A stretch of DNA of 64,000 bases from Echinococcus granulosus (lineage: Eukaryota > Platyhelminthes > Cestoda > Cyclophyllidea > Taeniidae). Where the stretch lies: NCBI RefSeq assembly GCF_000524195.1, contig NW_020170504.1:1-64000 (forward strand), written 5' to 3'. The notes under the pieces were generated by a model, which was not told the DNA's origin, searched no databases, and was given only the letters and a program-made list of their open reading frames with translations. Shown in pieces: positions 62,965 through 64,000 of this stretch; position 1 is the first letter of the stretch; each line of letters opens with the position of its first letter. Position numbers and translations under genes: made by a program.

Positions 62965-63402
62965 TTAGTGATGTGGCAACGATGAAAGAGGCGGAAGCGC
63001 AGAAATTAGTGAAGACAGTGTAGAGACCTGCTGACTTGGTCGATGTTGCTCATCTCGGCTCGCGTCGCAGCGGAGGACTTGACCGAGGCGCTCACGGCGC
63101 AGACAAAGCAGCGCAGCGGAGAGAGCACGCGTCTCTTGGAGTTTTGCGATCTCTATGTTGAAGCGACGTTTTGCTATCACAGCATCATCGCGTTTTTCAC
63201 TCAAATCCACCCGTTCGTGCACAGAAGCAGACGAAAAAGTATCTCGGCGGGTATGGAAGAGTATTTTTGGATCGTAGTTACCCTCACCTTGTAGCACATC
63301 ACGCAAGGGCACCCAATCCCGATTTCCTTGCTTCAATTCTTCGTCATCGCAAAGCCGACGTTCTGAGATGCCGCAGGACTGAGGGTATGAGAGGTGGGCC
63401 AT
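62965..63402 (-). CDS. Uncharacterised charged protein or exon, 145 codons
   Basis: A GC-richer patch with a minus frame reading SERRLCDDEELKQGNRDW, then VDLSEKRDDAVIAKRRFNIE and IAKLQETRALSAALLCLRRE, ending in a Ser/Pro/Leu-rich tail. The middle is a long charged helix. A GTGAGG at 63296 could be a donor, which would end the exon after DVLQ. The plus strand of the same patch also has an 83-codon frame (63043-63294) with fair protein character, so the strand is not certain. No family was recognised. Confidence 0.4.
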   Translation of the reverse strand: MAHLSYPQSCGISERRLCDDEELKQGNRDWVPLRDVLQGEGNYDPKILFHTRRDTFSSASVHERVDLSEKRDDAVIAKRRFNIEIAKLQETRALSAALLCLRRERLGQVLRCDASRDEQHRPSQQVSTLSSLISALPPLSSLPHH

Positions 63403-64000
63403 GCCACCGATGTCAAGGTCGAGTGCCGAAACTCATGCTTTTTCCTGCGTGTCTATGATGGCTTATCGATCGAGGGTTAGATGAGCCCCACGTGGGTCAA
63501 ATGGTCCATTTTCCAAAAGCTGTTGAATCCTTTCTCATACAACACACAACTTGCCTGGGAAGCAATGTTTGAGGTCTTGGCGAAATTTTCTGTAGTCAAA
63601 GAAGACACATAAGAGATAGTCATATTTTTCCCACTTGTGCGAGATAGCCCAGTCGTTCCAAGGAGCTCTCGACTTCATTTTATGGTAGTAATATGTGCTT
63701 TTCCAAGGTGTTTGCTTTTACCTTTTCTTTGAGCCTCAAGTTAAACTTGTTCATTCTTCAATAAAACGCCAAATATGATACCTCAGGATTCTTACAACAG
63801 GGAATGCAGAGGGTCCCGTCCAGTAGATTCGAGCCCTTCTCAAACACATTAGGCCTGGATTTTTATTTGGTGCTGTCTCCGTTACTGAGCGGTACCTAGA
63901 AGGCCACCATTACTTCCGCTTTTGAGGTGATGTGTTCTGTGCCTCGCGGATATCTCGGTTACTGCTGCGTTTCCATTGCCTAACCACGATATAAGCAGCG
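63403..64000. other. Window end, no gene seen
   Basis: No frame of note. It may contain the 5' part of the 63 kb minus-strand gene. Confidence 0.5.

Overview
The window looks like nuclear DNA of an animal with short, spliced exons, small introns and an AT-leaning background. I infer a parasitic flatworm, probably a tapeworm. This is an inference from gene style and assembly texture (one 100-base N gap), not from a diagnostic marker. No bacterial operons, rRNA, tRNA or CRISPR were seen. Most open frames are short and expected by chance, so genes were rebuilt from splice sites, reading phase and protein character.

Layout. (1) 0-2.1 kb: remnants of an FBXO4-like F-box gene and a divergent partner. 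(2) 6.8-9.6 kb, minus strand: a chain of phase-compatible exons encoding a coiled coil and an RRM. (3) 17.0-22.8 kb, plus strand: a USP36/USP42-type nucleolar deubiquitinase with complete catalytic boxes and a basic Ser/His/Lys-rich tail. (4) 24.2-24.55 kb: the end of an unidentified gene. (5) 28.7-54.4 kb: a field of related segments in both orientations, interrupted by an intact five-exon LRR1 gene on the minus strand (40.6-42.8 kb). (6) 61.5 kb: a small secreted EGF-like protein. (7) 63 kb: an uncharacterised exon.

The most unusual part is the 28-54 kb field. Three segment families recur. R1 is FBXO4-like and sits head-to-head with an unidentified 'gene Y'; units lie at 0.6-2.05, 36.2-37.6 and 49.0-50.4 kb, with extra R1 pieces at 0-0.45, 45.0-45.7 and 48.0-48.4 kb. 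R2/R3b is an unidentified multi-exon gene, best preserved at 51.6-53.3 kb (minus) and decayed at 30.1-32.0 kb and 46.9-47.8 kb. R3 is a longer segment carrying a 22-codon exon, at 28.7-29.7, 43.1-44.5 and 53.9-54.4 kb. The 28.7-32.0 kb block is an inverted duplicate of 51.5-54.4 kb. A perfect 15-bp hairpin at 48.8 kb lies between two converging R1 copies.

Two genes tie to ubiquitin biology by family: LRR1 is a CUL2 substrate receptor and USP36/42 removes ubiquitin. The FBXO4-like remnants would be SCF adaptors if any copy is functional. Nothing in the sequence shows that they act together.
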